A DNA stretch of 7,019 nucleotides, taken from Bacillota bacterium. GTDB lineage: Bacteria > Bacillota > Clostridia > Christensenellales > CAG-138. The notes below the pieces were generated by a model. The model searched no databases. It was given only the letters and a program-made list of their open reading frames with translations, and was not told where the DNA came from. The DNA lies in assembly GCA_023461495.1 (NCBI GenBank), contig JAEYLA010000248.1, positions 1 to 7,019 on the forward strand. Reading direction: 5' to 3'. Shown here one piece after another: positions 6,261 to 7,019 of this stretch (position 1 is the stretch's first letter; every line of letters starts with the position of its first letter). A program made the position numbers and the translations under genes.

Positions 6261-6350
6261 GCGGCAGCGGTTAAAAAAATATGTCGCAGCAGGGGATGAG
6301 GCTGCATAAGCGGGTTGAATTGTTTAAAAACTATCCTCTGAGGTGATACG

Positions 6351-6782
6351 ATGACGGATGAAAAGGAACTGCTCGCGGCCATTACCGAATCTGCCGATAT
6401 GGGTTGCGACAGTTTAAGACAGGTGCTGGAAAAGACGGAAAATGATAGACTCAAGCATGCGCTGCAAACGCAGTTGGCGGAGTATGAAAAGCAGCTTGAT
6501 GCTGCAAAAAAGCTGCTGCAGAGTTATGGTGAGGATGAAAAGAAGGCAAGTCCTGTAGCAAAGATCAATTCCCGCATCACGGTGGATCTGAAAACGCTGC
6601 TGGCGGAAAACCCGACGTCAAAAATTGCGGAGATGGTTATGCAAGGGAGTACAATGGGCGTTACAAAGGTGACGAAAGCGCTCCATGCGTATGGCGGGGG
6701 CAATGCCCAGGTGAGAACGCTTGCCGAACACATGATTAAGACGGAAGAAGCAAACATTGAGGAAATGAAAAAATTTCTGTAA
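6351..6782 (+). CDS. Small helical protein of unknown function, possibly four-helix-bundle/ferritin-like
   Basis: A 143-residue soluble protein with no signal peptide or membrane segment. I recognise the general type as one common in Clostridia genomes but cannot assign a function. It appears almost wholly helical: helix 1 about 1-28 (DEKELLAAITESADMGCDSL), helix 2 about 30-60 (DRLKHALQTQLAEYEKQ), a Lys/Ser/Pro linker near 63-70, helix 3 about 75-110 with SKIAEMVMQGSTMGVTK (89-105), and helix 4 about 117-143. Alternating hydrophobic and charged residues and four similar-length segments suggest a four-helix bundle. Glu and His residues (E46, H127, E132) exist, but no ferritin ExxH di-iron pattern is evident, so metal binding is not supported. 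GAGGTG at 6340-6345, 5 bases before ATG, supports the start. Terminators on both sides indicate its own transcript, though I could not pick a promoter. It is probably unrelated to the transport operon. Confidence 0.82.
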   Translation: MTDEKELLAAITESADMGCDSLRQVLEKTENDRLKHALQTQLAEYEKQLDAAKKLLQSYGEDEKKASPVAKINSRITVDLKTLLAENPTSKIAEMVMQGSTMGVTKVTKALHAYGGGNAQVRTLAEHMIKTEEANIEEMKKFL

Positions 6783-6792
6783 GGGCATCAGA

Positions 6793-6827
6793 AAAAAGCT
6801 CCGGTATACCGGGGCTTTTTGCATTTT
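6793..6827 (+). terminator. Strong rho-independent terminator after the small helical gene
   Basis: A 12-bp stem, AAAAAGCTCCGG (6793-6804) with CCGGGGCTTTTT (6809-6820), closes over a TATA loop and contains one T-G wobble. T-rich sequence follows (6816-6820 and again from 6824). The A-run and T-run arms make it potentially bidirectional. It starts 10 bases after the stop codon. Confidence 0.88.
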
Positions 6828-7019
6828 TTACATGCTCTCTTTTCTGCGCAGCAGACTATAAAAGCATAGTACCCTGTTGTTTGCTGTAAAGCACAACGAA
6901 TTTGCTGCTCCCGTATGCGGGAAAGATTGCATAATGCTGAAAAATACGATAGGATATTATTGTATGTTTCCGCAATCGTATGCATTTTATATCGAGAACT
7001 GGGAAAACACAAACAAACA
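6828..7019. other. Right-hand intergenic stretch with short hairpins, no credible gene
   Basis: About 190 bases without a convincing coding region. Three small hairpins follow one another: ACTAT/ATAGT (6855-6870), GTTGT..GCT with AGC-ACAAC and a TT bulge (6876-6897), and TCCCG/CGGGA (6909-6922). Farther on, GATTGC (6925-6930) is complementary to GCAATC (6972-6977), and TACGAT (6945-6950) to ATCGTA (6975-6980). TATTAT (6955-6960) resembles a -10 box but has no good -35. The stretch could be the leader of a gene beyond the edge or plain spacer. Confidence 0.4.

Noticed and set aside
6322..6347. A sigma-B-like GTTTAA promoter before the small helical gene
   Set aside because: The would-be -10 falls on the ribosome binding site and matches GGGTAT poorly.
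4973..6454. A 493-codon open frame antisense to the dehydrogenase and into the small helical gene
   Set aside because: It runs across several hairpins and three real genes' sequence, with no recognisable domain.
6788..7012. A 74-codon minus-strand open frame at the right end
   Set aside because: It ends inside the strong terminator at 6793-6820, and the Cys/Lys-rich protein resembles nothing I know.
1..7019. CRISPR arrays, insertion sequences, tRNA or rRNA genes, phage or defence genes
   Set aside because: No regularly spaced repeats, transposase motifs, cloverleaf sequences or defence-type domains were seen on either strand.

Overview
This window is a sugar or polyol uptake-and-oxidation locus from a bacterium that is probably a Gram-positive Clostridia-type Firmicute. 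The evidence is strong purine-rich Shine-Dalgarno sites (GAGGTG, AGGAGG, GGAG), a lipobox-type binding protein, rho-independent terminators and moderately GC-rich coding sequence. A relative of the Christensenellales or Oscillospirales would fit, but that placement is an impression and not something demonstrated here.

Layout. Positions 1-1090 (minus strand) hold a ROK-family (NagC/XylR-type) transcriptional repressor that runs off the left edge. Its reading frame is open for 363 codons and has no stop in the window. A 331-bp divergent control region (1091-1421) separates it from a plus-strand cluster: a two-domain sugar ABC ATPase (1422-2966), an RbsC-type permease (2959-3951, TTG start, 8-bp overlap), a lipoprotein sugar-binding protein (4012-5031) and a zinc-dependent medium-chain polyol dehydrogenase of the sorbitol/xylitol type (5105-6142). 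Two terminator-like hairpins follow. A separately bounded gene (6351-6782) then encodes a 143-residue helical protein of unknown function and ends in a strong terminator. The last roughly 190 bases hold no convincing gene, only several short hairpins.

How it works together (inference). The binding protein captures a sugar or sugar alcohol, the permease and ATPase import it, and the dehydrogenase oxidises it with NAD+. The divergent ROK protein probably represses the cluster and itself until an inducer is present. The control region supports this: a promoter TTGACA-18-TATGAT faces the ABC genes, a TTTTGTAA-N6-TTACAAAA dyad sits over the expected start of transcription, and the same TTTTGTAAA half-site recurs in the leader of the regulator gene. 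A second perfect dyad, GTGTCAA-N9-TTGACAC, overlaps the -35 box. Hairpins between permease and binding protein, and between binding protein and dehydrogenase, suggest graded expression along the operon.

The substrate cannot be read from sequence alone. I see no sign of an undescribed system here. The most worthwhile leads are the two-dyad control region, the internal attenuator-like hairpins and the small unknown protein.
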